From CAZGSV01 sp964528605 (GTDB lineage: Bacteria > Armatimonadota > Zipacnadia > CAZGSV01): a DNA stretch of 44,176 bases. The DNA lies in NCBI GenBank assembly GCA_964528605.1, contig CAZGSV010000016.1:1-44176 (forward strand), written 5' to 3'. Positions 1 through 9,396 of this stretch are shown in pieces. The first letter of the stretch is position 1, and every line of letters begins with the position of its first letter. A model generated the notes under the pieces. It searched no databases. It worked only from the letters and a program-made list of their open reading frames with translations, and was not told the origin of the DNA. A program made the position numbers and the translations under genes.

Positions 1-482
1 TCCAGCAGGTCGGTGATGCGCTGGAGCAGGTCGCGCACGCGTTCCGGCTCCAAGGCCACGTCCGCGAGGAAGACTTCCATGCGCCGCATATAGCGGGCGA
101 TGTTGAAGGGCCAGCCGACGCTGCCCAGGACGAAGAAGCCCTCGCGGTGGTGCTGCTCGGTGGCCGCGCAGGCCTCTTGGTACAGGTCGGCCGCGTCGGT
201 CTTGGGCAACTCATACGAATCGAGCAGGTTCCAACCGTCCTCAATGACGCCGTGGTGGACTTCGCCCTTGGTAATGCTCTCGAGCCGGCGCCAGACGTTG
301 CCCCACTCATCCAGCATCTCCCAGTAGGCGCCGCGGTTGGTCCAGGGCTGGGCGCGGCTGTTGGGCGCGCCCTTGCGGCCCACGCCTCGTAGATCCGTGG
401 GGAAGCCGCCACCCATCCCGTAGGGGATGCGCGGCGGACCCCCGAACGCGAGACTGGCCTGCACGATCTCCCGACTGGTCAT
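1..482 (-). CDS. Uroporphyrinogen decarboxylase-like (URO-D/MtaA superfamily) protein, C-terminus off contig
   Basis: An open frame starts at the ATG at 482-480 and runs off the left edge, so about 160 N-terminal residues are visible. It begins with MTSREIVQASLAFGGPPRIP, the usual opening of URO-D-like proteins, and continues with GVIEDGW and a segment ending GWPFNIARYMRR, also typical of the superfamily. Members include haem-pathway decarboxylases and corrinoid-dependent methyltransferases. The diverged members common in environmental bacteria are usually of unknown substrate and are not HemE, and I cannot tell which this is. The start lies 20 bases after the stop of the propeller gene upstream, so it is probably the last visible gene of the operon that carries the four paralogs. 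The active site and C-terminus cannot be checked. Confidence 0.8.
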   Translation of the reverse strand, partial: MTSREIVQASLAFGGPPRIPYGMGGGFPTDLRGVGRKGAPNSRAQPWTNRGAYWEMLDEWGNVWRRLESITKGEVHHGVIEDGWNLLDSYELPKTDAADLYQEACAATEQHHREGFFVLGSVGWPFNIARYMRRMEVFLADVALEPERVRDLLQRITDLL

Positions 483-502
483 CGGCGTCGTCTCCTTGCG
501 CT

Positions 503-2632
503 CTAGGCCGGCTCCAGCAGGCCGTGATAGCGCGCCATCCAGTACGGGAGCAGGAACGAGTTCGCATAGTGGATGCGGTGGGGCGAGCCCTGGCGATCGG
601 GCAAGTAGTGGTTTCTGGGCCAGTCGTAGTGGACGCGCTCCGGGCTGGGCAGGGGCTTGCTCATCAAGCGTACGCCCTGCTCGGTGCGCCATTCGATGTC
701 CTGGCGGATGGAGTTGGTGACCGTGCGGCCGGCGGTGTCGAGGCGGTAGCCGCTCAGCGCCTCGAAGATGACCTCGAGGTCTTCGTTGCGCTCAAGGAAG
801 AGGTTGCAGAGCGTAGTGATCATGGGGCTGCGCTCGGGGCGCAAGGCCTGCCAGAAGCGGTCGAGGCTGTCGAGGTAGATCTGCCGCAGCGCCCGGTCGG
901 TCTCATACTTGAGCAGCGGGTAGTAGGCGTGGAAGGCGAGCGCGTCGTCGAACTTGTGGAATTTCAGCGGGTGGGTCGCCAACTGCTCTTTGCGCACTGT
1001 CTCCGCGTAGTCGTGCTCTTCCACTAGGTAGCGATAGGCGTCCTCGAACTTCTTCTCGCCGGTGAGGTGGTGAGCGTTGCGCACGCAAGACAGTATCTCC
1101 ATCGAGTTCAACTTGCACTGCTCCGCCCAGGCTTGAGAGTGAAGGAGTTCGGGCGCCCAAACGCCCCAGCGAGTGTGCTTGCCGTCCACGTCAAGGAGGA
1201 CATAGCCGTTGTCCACCACGCCGCCCATAAGGTCGGACATCATCGCGGCTATCTCTTTGCGCTCCGCCTCGTCGGCGACGAGGTCGAAGTAAACGCTGTA
1301 GGTGAACATGTGGACATCGAGTTCGTCGGAGGAGGTGTCGCCCTTCCAGAGCCATTGCCCGTCGGACGCCTCGTGCCACTCGCCCGCTACCGCGCTGATC
1401 TGCGGATCGTCCTTGCGGTAGGCCGAGCGGGCGAGGAAGCCTCGCTTCTCCGGCAGTCGCACCAGGTGCATGATCGCCTCTAGAGTGAGGCGCGCGTTGC
1501 GGCGCGCCTCCTCGGCCTTGGTGACCGCGTAGCGGAAGGATTCGGCGGCGCAGTAGTCGGCGGTGCGGTAGCCGTCGTTGTCGGTGACGAACCATTGCCA
1601 AGAGGCGTTGGGGTCATCCGCCTCGGTCATGACCCGGTCCATCACGAAGCCGTGGCGCACGTGCAGCGTGGCCATGCGCGCCTCGAAGAGGGCGCTCTTC
1701 TCGGTGAGCGTCATGCGCTTGGTCTGGACGCGGGAGGCTCCGCCCTCGCTGGCCATCCACACCGTGCCGTCGGGCGCGACGGCGATGCCGGTTACACTGC
1801 CGCCGGGGAACCAGGTATGAGGCGAGTAGTAGCGCCACTGGGAGCCACGCATACGGGAGGCCGCGCCGCCGTGCGAGAACCAGACGTCCCCATTGGGCGC
1901 GAAGACGATCTCGTGCACGCCGCGAACGGGCAAGCCTTCGGCTTTGCCGATGGTGCGCTCAGGCGCCCCGTCTCGCAGCACGATGACGCCGTCGGTGGTG
2001 CCCACCCACACTGTGCCGTCAGGCGCGCCGGCGACGGTGACCGCCTTCTCGCGCCCCGCCTTGAGGTTCACCCGCGCCCACCGCTTCCCCCGCAGCCGCA
2101 GCACCTTGCCCAGGAGCACGATGTACGGTGTGCCCTTGCCGTCCAGCGCGACGCTCGTTGGGTCCATGCGGGGCGCCGGACCGACCTCCCAGTAGCGCCA
2201 TTGCTTGCCGTCGAAGTGCCACACGTCGCGGCTGTTCAGGTCGCCCTCGTGCGACATCACCAACCACACGCCGCCCTTGCCGTCGGGGGCTAGGTCGTGA
2301 ATCCGTCGCGTGGGGGCATCGGCGCCGTGCCAGTGGCGCCAGCGGCCGTCCTTGAGCCGAGCAACGCCGTTGGAGCAGCCCACCCAAAGTGCACCGTCAG
2401 GGTCAGCAGCCATAGGGCCGCCATTACCGCCGGGAAGCGCGTCCGGATGGCGGACCACCTGCCATTGCTGCCCGTCGAAGCGGGCGACCCCCATGCGGTT
2501 GGTCGCGTAAGCCGTGCCGTCGGCGGTGACGGCAACGTCGGACACTCCATCCACCTCGAGGCCGTGGTGGTGGTTGAAGAAAGTGGTGATTTCCTGGTCG
2601 AAAGGCTGTTCCTGGTACGGCTGTATGGGCAT
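503..2632 (-). CDS. Propeller-helical paralog 4 (most downstream copy of the tandem array)
   Basis: This 709-residue protein is the last of four tandem paralogs. I chose the ATG at 2632 over an upstream in-frame start at 2668 because all copies then begin with a short MP-rich leader and a GAGGAG ribosome site precedes it. Residues about 25-320 carry repeated blades with GxVWVGT-like motifs and a following aromatic, as in two-component-regulator propellers. Residues about 330-709 look all-helical, with the motifs GEWHEASDGQWLWKGDTSSDE and DGKHTRWGVWAPELL and the C-terminal tail YWMARYHGLLEPA. No signal peptide, membrane segment, kinase or DNA-binding domain is visible, so it looks cytoplasmic and is not a classical sensor. 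The helical half could be an (alpha/alpha) toroid enzyme, by inference only. Its function is unknown. Confidence 0.85.
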   Translation of the reverse strand: MPIQPYQEQPFDQEITTFFNHHHGLEVDGVSDVAVTADGTAYATNRMGVARFDGQQWQVVRHPDALPGGNGGPMAADPDGALWVGCSNGVARLKDGRWRHWHGADAPTRRIHDLAPDGKGGVWLVMSHEGDLNSRDVWHFDGKQWRYWEVGPAPRMDPTSVALDGKGTPYIVLLGKVLRLRGKRWARVNLKAGREKAVTVAGAPDGTVWVGTTDGVIVLRDGAPERTIGKAEGLPVRGVHEIVFAPNGDVWFSHGGAASRMRGSQWRYYSPHTWFPGGSVTGIAVAPDGTVWMASEGGASRVQTKRMTLTEKSALFEARMATLHVRHGFVMDRVMTEADDPNASWQWFVTDNDGYRTADYCAAESFRYAVTKAEEARRNARLTLEAIMHLVRLPEKRGFLARSAYRKDDPQISAVAGEWHEASDGQWLWKGDTSSDELDVHMFTYSVYFDLVADEAERKEIAAMMSDLMGGVVDNGYVLLDVDGKHTRWGVWAPELLHSQAWAEQCKLNSMEILSCVRNAHHLTGEKKFEDAYRYLVEEHDYAETVRKEQLATHPLKFHKFDDALAFHAYYPLLKYETDRALRQIYLDSLDRFWQALRPERSPMITTLCNLFLERNEDLEVIFEALSGYRLDTAGRTVTNSIRQDIEWRTEQGVRLMSKPLPSPERVHYDWPRNHYLPDRQGSPHRIHYANSFLLPYWMARYHGLLEPA

Positions 2633-2710
2633 TAGGTCACCATCTCCTCGGAGGTGGCAGGCTACCACAAGCGACTGCGGATGTCAGGCTGAGTCGCCTG
2701 GCCACTCGCA

Positions 2711-2720
2711 NNNNNNNNNN
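2711..2720. other. Assembly gap (10 N)
   Basis: Ten Ns lie between two tandem paralogs, just after the stop codon of the 2723-4852 gene. The number is most likely a placeholder for a scaffold join of unknown length. Because the join falls within a tandem repeat, extra copies may be missing or the order may be wrong. Confidence 0.97.
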
Positions 2721-2722
2721 CA

Positions 2723-4852
2723 TCAGGCGGGCGAGAGCAGGCCATGATAGCGCGACATCCAGTACACCTCCAGGAAGGGGCTTGGGCGATCCCTTCGATC
2801 CGGCCCGTCGCCGCGGTCGGCCTCGTAGGAACAGTTGCCCCAGTCGTACTGCCAGCGCTCAGCGCCCGGCAGCACACGGTCAACCACGCGACGGCCCTCG
2901 ATACGGCTCAGTTTCACGTCCTGTCGCAGGGAGTTGAAGACGCCGCGGCGCACCTGGTCCATGCGGTACCCGCTGAGCACTTCGAAGATAACCTCTAGGT
3001 CCTCGTATCGCTGCAAGAAGATGTTGGCGACGGCGGTGAAGAGGGGGTTGCGCTCGGGCCGCACGAACTGCCAAAAGCGATCGAGGCTGTCGAGGTAGAT
3101 GGCGCGCAAGGCGGGGTCGCTCTCGTACTTGAGCAGCGGGTAGTAGGCCTTGCAGGCGAGCACGTCGTCGAACTTGCTGAAGATGTACGGGTTGTTGGCC
3201 ATTTGGCTGGTGCGCACGGTCTCGGCGTAGCCGTGCTTCTCCACCAGGTAGCGATAGGCGTCCTCGAACTGCCGCTCGCCGGTGATGTGGAGGGCGGAGC
3301 GCAGATGGGCAAGCATCTCCAGGGAATTGAGGCTGCGCTCGGGCTCCCATTCGGGGCTGCCGAGGAGTTCGGGACTCCAAACGCCCCAGCGCGTGTGCTT
3401 GCCGTCCAAATCGAGCAGTACGTAGCCGTTGTCCACGATGCCGCCGATGAGGCCCGAGATCATCTCGGCCAGTTCCTTGCGCTCGGCCTGGTCGGCCACC
3501 AGATCGTAGTAGATGCCGTAGGCGAGCATGTGCGTGTCCAACTCGTCGGAAGAGGTGTCGCCCTTCCAGAGCCACTCGCCGTCCGCGGACTCGTGCCACT
3601 CGCCGGCGACGGAGACGATGCCCGGGGCGTCTTTCCGAAAAGCGGCGCGGGCGAGGAAGCCGCGCCTCCCGGTGAGCCGCACCAAACGCATCAGGCCGCG
3701 CATGGCCTCGCGCGCGTTGCGGCGCGCGTCCTCCGCCTTGGTGACCCCGTAACGCAAGGACTCGGCCGCGCAGTACTCCGCGGCGTGCGAGCCGTCGTTG
3801 TCCGTTACCTGCCAGTGCCAACCGCTCTTGGGGTCCTCCGGGTCCTCGAGCCACGGCTCCAGCACGAGCCCGTCGTGCAAATGATACTTGGGCACGAGCG
3901 CTTCCAGCAGCGCGCTCTTTTCGGTGAGGGTCATCTTCCTGGTCTCGATGCGGCCCACACCCGCCGAGCCGGCCAGCCACACGGCGCCCTCCGGGGCGAC
4001 GGCGACGTTGCTCAGTGCATTGCCCGGGAACCAGGAGTAGGGCGAGTAGTAGCGCCACTCCGAACCGCGCAGTCTCGAGGCGGCGACCCCGTGCGAGAAC
4101 CACACGTCCCCATTGGGGGCGAAGGCGATGTCGTGCACGCCGCGAACGGGCATGCCCTCGGGCTTGCCGATGGTGCGTTCGGGCACGCCGTCGCGCAGGA
4201 TGACGACACCATCAGTGGTGCCTACCCAAACGGCGCCGTCCGGCGCGGAGGCGAGGGCAAGCGCCGTTGCGCGGCCGGCCTTCAGGCTGACGCGGACCCA
4301 ACGCCTGCCTCTTAGTCTAAGCACCTTGCCGGTGCGTATGACGTAGGGCACTCCTCGGCCGTCGAGCGCGATGCGAGCGAGCTCGTCGCCTTGTCCGTGG
4401 GCTACCTCCCAGTATCGCCACTTGCGGCCGTCGAAATGCCACACGTCGCGGCTGGCCAAGTCCCACTCGTGAGCCATGATCGCCCACACCCCGCCTTTGC
4501 CGTCCGGCACCAGGTCGTGGATATCTCGGGTCGGGACCTCTTCGCCGTACCAGTGATGCCATTGCCCGCCCTGGAAGCGCGCGACGCCGGTGGAGGAGCC
4601 TACCCATAGAGCGCCCTCGGGGTCGGCCGCCAGGCGACACACCTCTCCGCCCGGAATGGCGTCTGGGTGATGGACGACCTGCCACCGTTCGCCGTCGAAT
4701 CGCGCCACGCCCAAGGCGGTGCCCGCCCACACCGTCCCCTCACGGGTTACGGCCACCGCGTAGGCGCCGCTTATCTCCAGCCCGTGATGGCGGTTGAAGA
4801 AAGTGCAGATCTCCTGCTCCAAGACACGCTCTTGCAAGGGCCCGGCAGGCAT
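2723..4852 (-). CDS. Propeller-helical paralog 3
   Basis: This 709-residue protein starts at the ATG at 4852, preceded by GGAGGAG about nine bases upstream. It has the same plan as its neighbours: a propeller at about residues 25-320 with repeated GAVWVGT and NGDVWFSHG blades, then a helical half with GEWHESADGEWLWKGDTSSDE and DGKHTRWGVWSPELL, ending YWMSRYHGLLSPA. No export signal is seen. Its stop codon is two bases from the scaffold gap. It differs most from the others near the C-terminus, where DRGDGPDRRDRP replaces the usual loop. The strict spacing of Asp, Glu, His and Trp residues in the helical half suggests a conserved active or binding site, but no biochemical function can be assigned. 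Confidence 0.87.
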   Translation of the reverse strand: MPAGPLQERVLEQEICTFFNRHHGLEISGAYAVAVTREGTVWAGTALGVARFDGERWQVVHHPDAIPGGEVCRLAADPEGALWVGSSTGVARFQGGQWHHWYGEEVPTRDIHDLVPDGKGGVWAIMAHEWDLASRDVWHFDGRKWRYWEVAHGQGDELARIALDGRGVPYVIRTGKVLRLRGRRWVRVSLKAGRATALALASAPDGAVWVGTTDGVVILRDGVPERTIGKPEGMPVRGVHDIAFAPNGDVWFSHGVAASRLRGSEWRYYSPYSWFPGNALSNVAVAPEGAVWLAGSAGVGRIETRKMTLTEKSALLEALVPKYHLHDGLVLEPWLEDPEDPKSGWHWQVTDNDGSHAAEYCAAESLRYGVTKAEDARRNAREAMRGLMRLVRLTGRRGFLARAAFRKDAPGIVSVAGEWHESADGEWLWKGDTSSDELDTHMLAYGIYYDLVADQAERKELAEMISGLIGGIVDNGYVLLDLDGKHTRWGVWSPELLGSPEWEPERSLNSLEMLAHLRSALHITGERQFEDAYRYLVEKHGYAETVRTSQMANNPYIFSKFDDVLACKAYYPLLKYESDPALRAIYLDSLDRFWQFVRPERNPLFTAVANIFLQRYEDLEVIFEVLSGYRMDQVRRGVFNSLRQDVKLSRIEGRRVVDRVLPGAERWQYDWGNCSYEADRGDGPDRRDRPSPFLEVYWMSRYHGLLSPA

Positions 4853-4926
4853 ACTATCTCCTCCTTTTTCGGTGCAGCGCGTCGTGCGAAGCGCGGCGCG
4901 TCATTGGACGGTGCGTGAGCGGCCCG

Positions 4927-7059
4927 CTAGGCCGGCACAATCAGACCGTGGTAACGGGCCAGCCAGTAGGCGATGAGGAACGACACGGGCGTGTGTATGT
5001 GCGCCGGCCAGCCGCCGGCCTCCGATTCGAAGGGGTTGTCATTCCAGCCGTAGTGCGGACGCTCGGGACCCGGCAGCACTCTCGTCAACATGCGCACGCG
5101 GCCCACAATGCGCCACTCCAGGTCTTGCCGGTACTTGTTGACCACTGGGCGGCTGGCGTGATCCAAGCGGTAGCCGCACAGCACCTCATAGATGAAGTCC
5201 AGATTCTCGCTCTTCTCGAGGAAGATGTTGGCCATAGCGGTGAAGATCGGCGTGCGTTCCTCGCGCACGAACTGCCAGAAGCGGTCGAGACTATCTAGGT
5301 AGATGGCGCGCAAGTCGGGGTCCGTCTCGTACTTCAGCAACGGGTAATAGGCATGGAAGGCGAGGCCGTCGTCGAACTTGCTCGGCCCCGTCACCGGAGT
5401 GGCCTGTTGACTGGTGCGCACCGTCTCCGCGTAGCCGTGGTTGTCCACCAGGTCCCTATAGGCCTCGTTGAAGCGCTCCTCGCCGGTGATGTAGTGGGCC
5501 GTGCGCAGGTAGGAAAGCATCTCCATCGAGTTGAGTTTGCGCTGGGCCTGCCACTGGTCGCTCCAGAGCAGTTCCGGGCTCCACACGCCCCAGCGGGTGT
5601 GCTTGCCGTCGAGGTCGAGCAGCACGAAGCCGTTCTCCACGATGCCGCCCATCAGATCGGACATCATCGAGGCGATCATGGCCTTCTCCTCGTCGTCCGC
5701 GACCAGGTCGTAGTACACTGAGTAGGCCATCATGTGGGCGTCGACTTCGTCGGAGGAGGTGTCGCCCTTCCAGAGCCACTCGCCGTCGGCGGACTCGTGC
5801 CATTCGCCCGAACAGCCGATGATCCTGGGGTCGTCTTTGCGGAAGGCTGCGCGCGCCAGCAGGCCCCGCTTGCCGGTGATGCGAACGAGGCGAATGAGGG
5901 CGTCCAGCGTGGCACGCGCGTTGGCGCGGGCGTCGGGCGCCTTGGTCACGGCATAGCGGAAGCACTCGGGATAGCAGAAGCGCGCGGTGTGCAAACCGTC
6001 GTTGTCGCTCACGGTCCAGTGCCAGTCGGCGTTGGGGTTGTCCGGCTCCGTGTAAGTGAGCGACATGACGTAGCCGTGACGCAGATGACGCGCCGGTATC
6101 ATCGGCTCCAGCAGCGCGCTCTTCTCCGCGAGCGTCATCATCCTAGTCTGCAGCCGGCCGACGCCTTGATCGGCGGCAAACCACACCGCGCCGTTGGGCG
6201 CTACGGCGATGCCGCTCAGGCTGCCACCGGGGAACCAGGTGTACGGCGAGTAGTAACGCCACTGACGCCCACGCATGCGCGACGCCGCCACCCCATGGGA
6301 GAACCAGACGTCGCCGTTCGGCGCGAAGGCGATGCCATGCACCGCGGCCACCGGCATGCCTTCGGCCTTGCCGATGGTTCGCTCCGGCGCCCCGCCCCGC
6401 ATCACGATGACGCCCTCGGTGGTGCCGACCCAAACACTGCCGTCAGGTGCGCCCTCCACCGTGAGCGCCTTGGCGTGCCCCGCCTTGAGATTCACCCGAG
6501 ACCAGCGCTTGCCTCTCAGCCTGAGCACCTTCCCCGCCAGCACGACGTAGGGCGCACCTCTGCCGTCGAGAGCAATGCTGGTGGGCTCCTGGCGCTTCGC
6601 GACCTCGCCAACCGCCCAGGCCACCCACCGGCTCCCGTCGAAATGCCATACGTCGCGGTAGGCGAGGTCCCCATCGTGCGACATGACGGCCCAGACCCCG
6701 CCCTTGTTGTCGGGCGCGAGGTCGAGTATCCACCGCGTCGGGGCGTCGTCGCCGTACCAGTGCTCCCACTGGCCGTCCTTCAGCCGGCCCACGCCCATTG
6801 AGGTCCCGACCCATAGTGCTCCTTGCACATCTGCGGCTAGGCAGGAGCAACCGCCGCCCGCCACTCCCTTCGGGTCGCGAATGGGAGTCCACCTGTCGCC
6901 GCCAAAGCGCGCAACGCCGACGTGGTTGGCGGCCCAGGCCACGCCATCGGCCGTAACGGCCACGCCGGTGCAACCGTCCACTCCGAGGCCGTAGTGGCAG
7001 TTGTAGAACGTGCAGATCTCTTGCTCGAACGGCTTCTCCACTGTGGGCTGTATTGGCAT
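4927..7059 (-). CDS. Propeller-helical paralog 2
   Basis: The gene encodes 710 residues from the ATG at 7059. A GTG two codons upstream (7065) is also in frame, but the ATG lies ten bases after AGGAG and gives the MPIQP start seen in the most downstream copy. The propeller occupies about residues 25-320. The helical half keeps GEWHESADGEWLWKGDTSSDE, DGKHTRWGVWSPELL and the end YWLARYHGLIVPA. Three cysteines near the N-terminus (CTFYNCHYG and GCTG) are partly specific to this copy. Part of its propeller is almost identical to the next gene upstream at the DNA level (see findings). It sits 74 bases from paralog 3 and 78 bases from paralog 1 with no terminator visible, consistent with co-transcription. 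Confidence 0.87.
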   Translation of the reverse strand: MPIQPTVEKPFEQEICTFYNCHYGLGVDGCTGVAVTADGVAWAANHVGVARFGGDRWTPIRDPKGVAGGGCSCLAADVQGALWVGTSMGVGRLKDGQWEHWYGDDAPTRWILDLAPDNKGGVWAVMSHDGDLAYRDVWHFDGSRWVAWAVGEVAKRQEPTSIALDGRGAPYVVLAGKVLRLRGKRWSRVNLKAGHAKALTVEGAPDGSVWVGTTEGVIVMRGGAPERTIGKAEGMPVAAVHGIAFAPNGDVWFSHGVAASRMRGRQWRYYSPYTWFPGGSLSGIAVAPNGAVWFAADQGVGRLQTRMMTLAEKSALLEPMIPARHLRHGYVMSLTYTEPDNPNADWHWTVSDNDGLHTARFCYPECFRYAVTKAPDARANARATLDALIRLVRITGKRGLLARAAFRKDDPRIIGCSGEWHESADGEWLWKGDTSSDEVDAHMMAYSVYYDLVADDEEKAMIASMMSDLMGGIVENGFVLLDLDGKHTRWGVWSPELLWSDQWQAQRKLNSMEMLSYLRTAHYITGEERFNEAYRDLVDNHGYAETVRTSQQATPVTGPSKFDDGLAFHAYYPLLKYETDPDLRAIYLDSLDRFWQFVREERTPIFTAMANIFLEKSENLDFIYEVLCGYRLDHASRPVVNKYRQDLEWRIVGRVRMLTRVLPGPERPHYGWNDNPFESEAGGWPAHIHTPVSFLIAYWLARYHGLIVPA

Positions 7060-7137
7060 TTGCACTCGTGCTCCTTGCAGAGGGTGAAGTGTCTCGGCTA
7101 GGCGCGGCCTTTGCCAGACTCGTTCTTGATGGTCCTG

Positions 7138-9267
7138 CTACGCCGGTGCAATCAGGCCGTGATACCGCGCCATCCAGTAGGCCATCAGGAAGGGAGTCGG
7201 CCGCAGAACGTTGTTGGGTGAGCCGGCGCGCTCGGAGCGGTAGGAGTTGTGGTCCCACTCGTAGTGCGCCCGCTCGGCGCCGGGCAGCGGCCGGGTGAGC
7301 ATCTTGACCCCCTCAACCGTGTGCCATTGCAGATCCTGCCGCACCTCATTGACTACGGCGCGGGCAGCGCGGTCGAGCCGGTAGCCGGAAAGCACCTCCA
7401 TGATCACGTCCGCGTCGTCAGCCCGCCCCAGGCACGCGTTGCACATTGCAGTCATGAACGGGTTGCGCTCGGGGCGCACGAATTCCCAGAAGCGCGCCAT
7501 GCTCTCGAGGTAGATGGCGCGCAGTTCCGGCTTGGTCTCGTACTTGATGAGGGGGTAGTAAGCGTGGACCGCCAGGTCGTCGTCAAACTTGCTGCTTCCA
7601 TACGGCGGCGTGGCCATCTGCCCGTTGCGCACGTTCTCGACGTAGCCGTGCTTCTCTACCAGTTCGTTGTAGGCGTCATCGAACCTGCTGTCGCCCGTGA
7701 CGTGCAGCGCCGTGCGCAGATAGGAGAGAATCTCCATCGAGTTGAGCCTGCGCTCCGGCTCCCACTCGTCGCCGTTAAGGAGTTCGGGAGCCCAGACGCC
7801 CCAGCGCGTGCGCTTCCCGTCCACATCGCGCAGCACGTAGCCGTTCTCGACGATACCGCCGACGAGGTCGGACACGGTGGAGGCGATCAGGCGGCGCTCT
7901 TCCTCGTTGGCGACCAGGTCGTAGTAAACGCCGTAGGTGAACATGTGGTCGTCAATCTCGTCGGAGGAGGTGTCGCCCTTCCACAGCCACTCGCCGTCCG
8001 AGGACTCGTGCCATTCGCCCGCGACCGCCATCATCCTCTTGTCGTCCTTGCGGAACACCGCGCGGGCCGGCAGGCCGCGTATGCCCGTCACACGCACGAG
8101 CCGTATCAAGCCGTCCAGGCATTCGCGCGCGTTGCGCCGGGCCTCCTCGTCCTTGGTCACCGCATAGCGGAAGCACTGGGAGGCGCAGTAGTCGCCCGCG
8201 TTGGACCCGTCGTTGTCAGTGACGTAGTAGCGCCAGTCGGCATCAGGGTTGTCGGCCTCGGTGAGAACCAGTGAGTGAATCAGGCCCAGGTGCACATGCT
8301 GCTCCACCGCGGCGCGGTCGAAGTGCCTACTCTTCTCCTCCAGCGTCATCACTCGCGTCTCGATGCGGCCGATCCCGCGCGAGGCTGCCAGCCACACGGC
8401 CCCGTCGGGCGCGAACGCGATGGAGTGCAACCTGTCGCCCGGAAACCAAGTGTGCGGGGAGTAGTAGCGCCACTCCGAGCCTCGCATGCGCGACGCCGCT
8501 ACCCCGTGCGAGAACCACACATCACCGTTGGGGGCAAAGGCAATCCCGTGCGCCGCCGCCACCGGCATACCTTCGGCCTTGCCGATGGTTCGCTCCGGCG
8601 CCCCGCCGCGCATCACGATGACGCCCTCGGTGGTGCCGACCCAGACGCTGCCGTCAGGCGCACCGGCAACCGCGAGCGCCTTTGCCCGGCCGGCCCTGAG
8701 GTTCACCCGCGACCAGCGCTTGCCTCGCAGCCTGAGCACCTTGCCCAGGAGCACGATGTAGGGCGTGCCTTTACCGTCCAAGGCAATGCTCGTGGGATCC
8801 ATGCGGGGCCCGGGGCCGACCTCCCAGTAGCGCCACTGCTTGCCGTCGAAGTGCCACACGTCGCGGGTGTTGAGGTCGCCCTCGTGCGACATCAGAGCCC
8901 ACACACCACCCTTACCGTCGGGCACCAGGCCGCGTATGTCGCGCGTGGGCGCGCCTTCGCCGTACCAATGATGCCATTGCCCCTCCTTCAGGCAGGCCAC
9001 CCCGGTGCAGGAGCCCACCCAGAGTGCCCCCTCTTTGTCCGCCGCGAGGTGGTACGCGTTTCCTGAGGCTAGGCCACTAGGCTCTTGAACGAGGCGCCAA
9101 CGCTCCCCCTCCAAGCGGAGAACTCCCAGTGCATTCGCGGCCCAGACTTCGCCCTGCGGCGTAACCGTGACCGCGGAGGCCCAGTCAAAGCCTAGGCCGT
9201 GGTTGTGGCTGAAGAAGGCGCAGACTTCCTGTTCGAACGGTTGCTCCTTAGCGGGCTGCGTCGGCAT
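7138..9267 (-). CDS. Propeller-helical paralog 1 (first gene of the array)
   Basis: The longest frame opens at 9378, but the ATG at 9267 gives a 709-residue product matching the other copies. It follows GAGGAG by about eight bases, so I use it. Propeller blades fill about residues 25-320 and the helical region follows, with GEWHESSDGEWLWKGDTSSDE, DGKRTRWGVWAPELL and the tail YWMARYHGLIAPA. As the first gene it probably carries the operon promoter (see 9296-9324). One part of the propeller is closest to paralog 4 and the adjacent part is closest to paralog 2, giving a mosaic look. No signal sequence is visible. Function is unknown; a carbohydrate- or ligand-binding enzyme is the most natural guess from the two folds. 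Confidence 0.87.
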   Translation of the reverse strand: MPTQPAKEQPFEQEVCAFFSHNHGLGFDWASAVTVTPQGEVWAANALGVLRLEGERWRLVQEPSGLASGNAYHLAADKEGALWVGSCTGVACLKEGQWHHWYGEGAPTRDIRGLVPDGKGGVWALMSHEGDLNTRDVWHFDGKQWRYWEVGPGPRMDPTSIALDGKGTPYIVLLGKVLRLRGKRWSRVNLRAGRAKALAVAGAPDGSVWVGTTEGVIVMRGGAPERTIGKAEGMPVAAAHGIAFAPNGDVWFSHGVAASRMRGSEWRYYSPHTWFPGDRLHSIAFAPDGAVWLAASRGIGRIETRVMTLEEKSRHFDRAAVEQHVHLGLIHSLVLTEADNPDADWRYYVTDNDGSNAGDYCASQCFRYAVTKDEEARRNARECLDGLIRLVRVTGIRGLPARAVFRKDDKRMMAVAGEWHESSDGEWLWKGDTSSDEIDDHMFTYGVYYDLVANEEERRLIASTVSDLVGGIVENGYVLRDVDGKRTRWGVWAPELLNGDEWEPERRLNSMEILSYLRTALHVTGDSRFDDAYNELVEKHGYVENVRNGQMATPPYGSSKFDDDLAVHAYYPLIKYETKPELRAIYLESMARFWEFVRPERNPFMTAMCNACLGRADDADVIMEVLSGYRLDRAARAVVNEVRQDLQWHTVEGVKMLTRPLPGAERAHYEWDHNSYRSERAGSPNNVLRPTPFLMAYWMARYHGLIAPA

Positions 9268-9295
9268 AGCGCGCTCCTCTCTCTCGGTGCGGTCG

Positions 9296-9324
9296 AGCGT
9301 ATCACGAGGCCGCGAGAGTGTCAC
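9296..9324 (-). promoter_or_regulatory. Possible sigma-70 promoter of the propeller operon
   Basis: On the minus strand GTGACA (9324-9319) is followed after 17 bases by TACGCT (9301-9296), ending 28 bases before the start codon at 9267. The -35 box is close to consensus and the -10 box is poor. It is a candidate only, supported by its position upstream of the first paralog. Confidence 0.35.
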
Positions 9325-9396
9325 GGTCTTTGAGTGGAGCGGGGTGCCCCGGTCACCGCGACCGGCTGGAGGAAGCACTGGCTGAGCGCGGAGGCG

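Noticed and set aside
2880..4103. A 407-codon minus-strand frame over paralog 3
   Set aside because: It lies in another frame of the paralog, is Arg-rich in the way shadows are, and matches no family.
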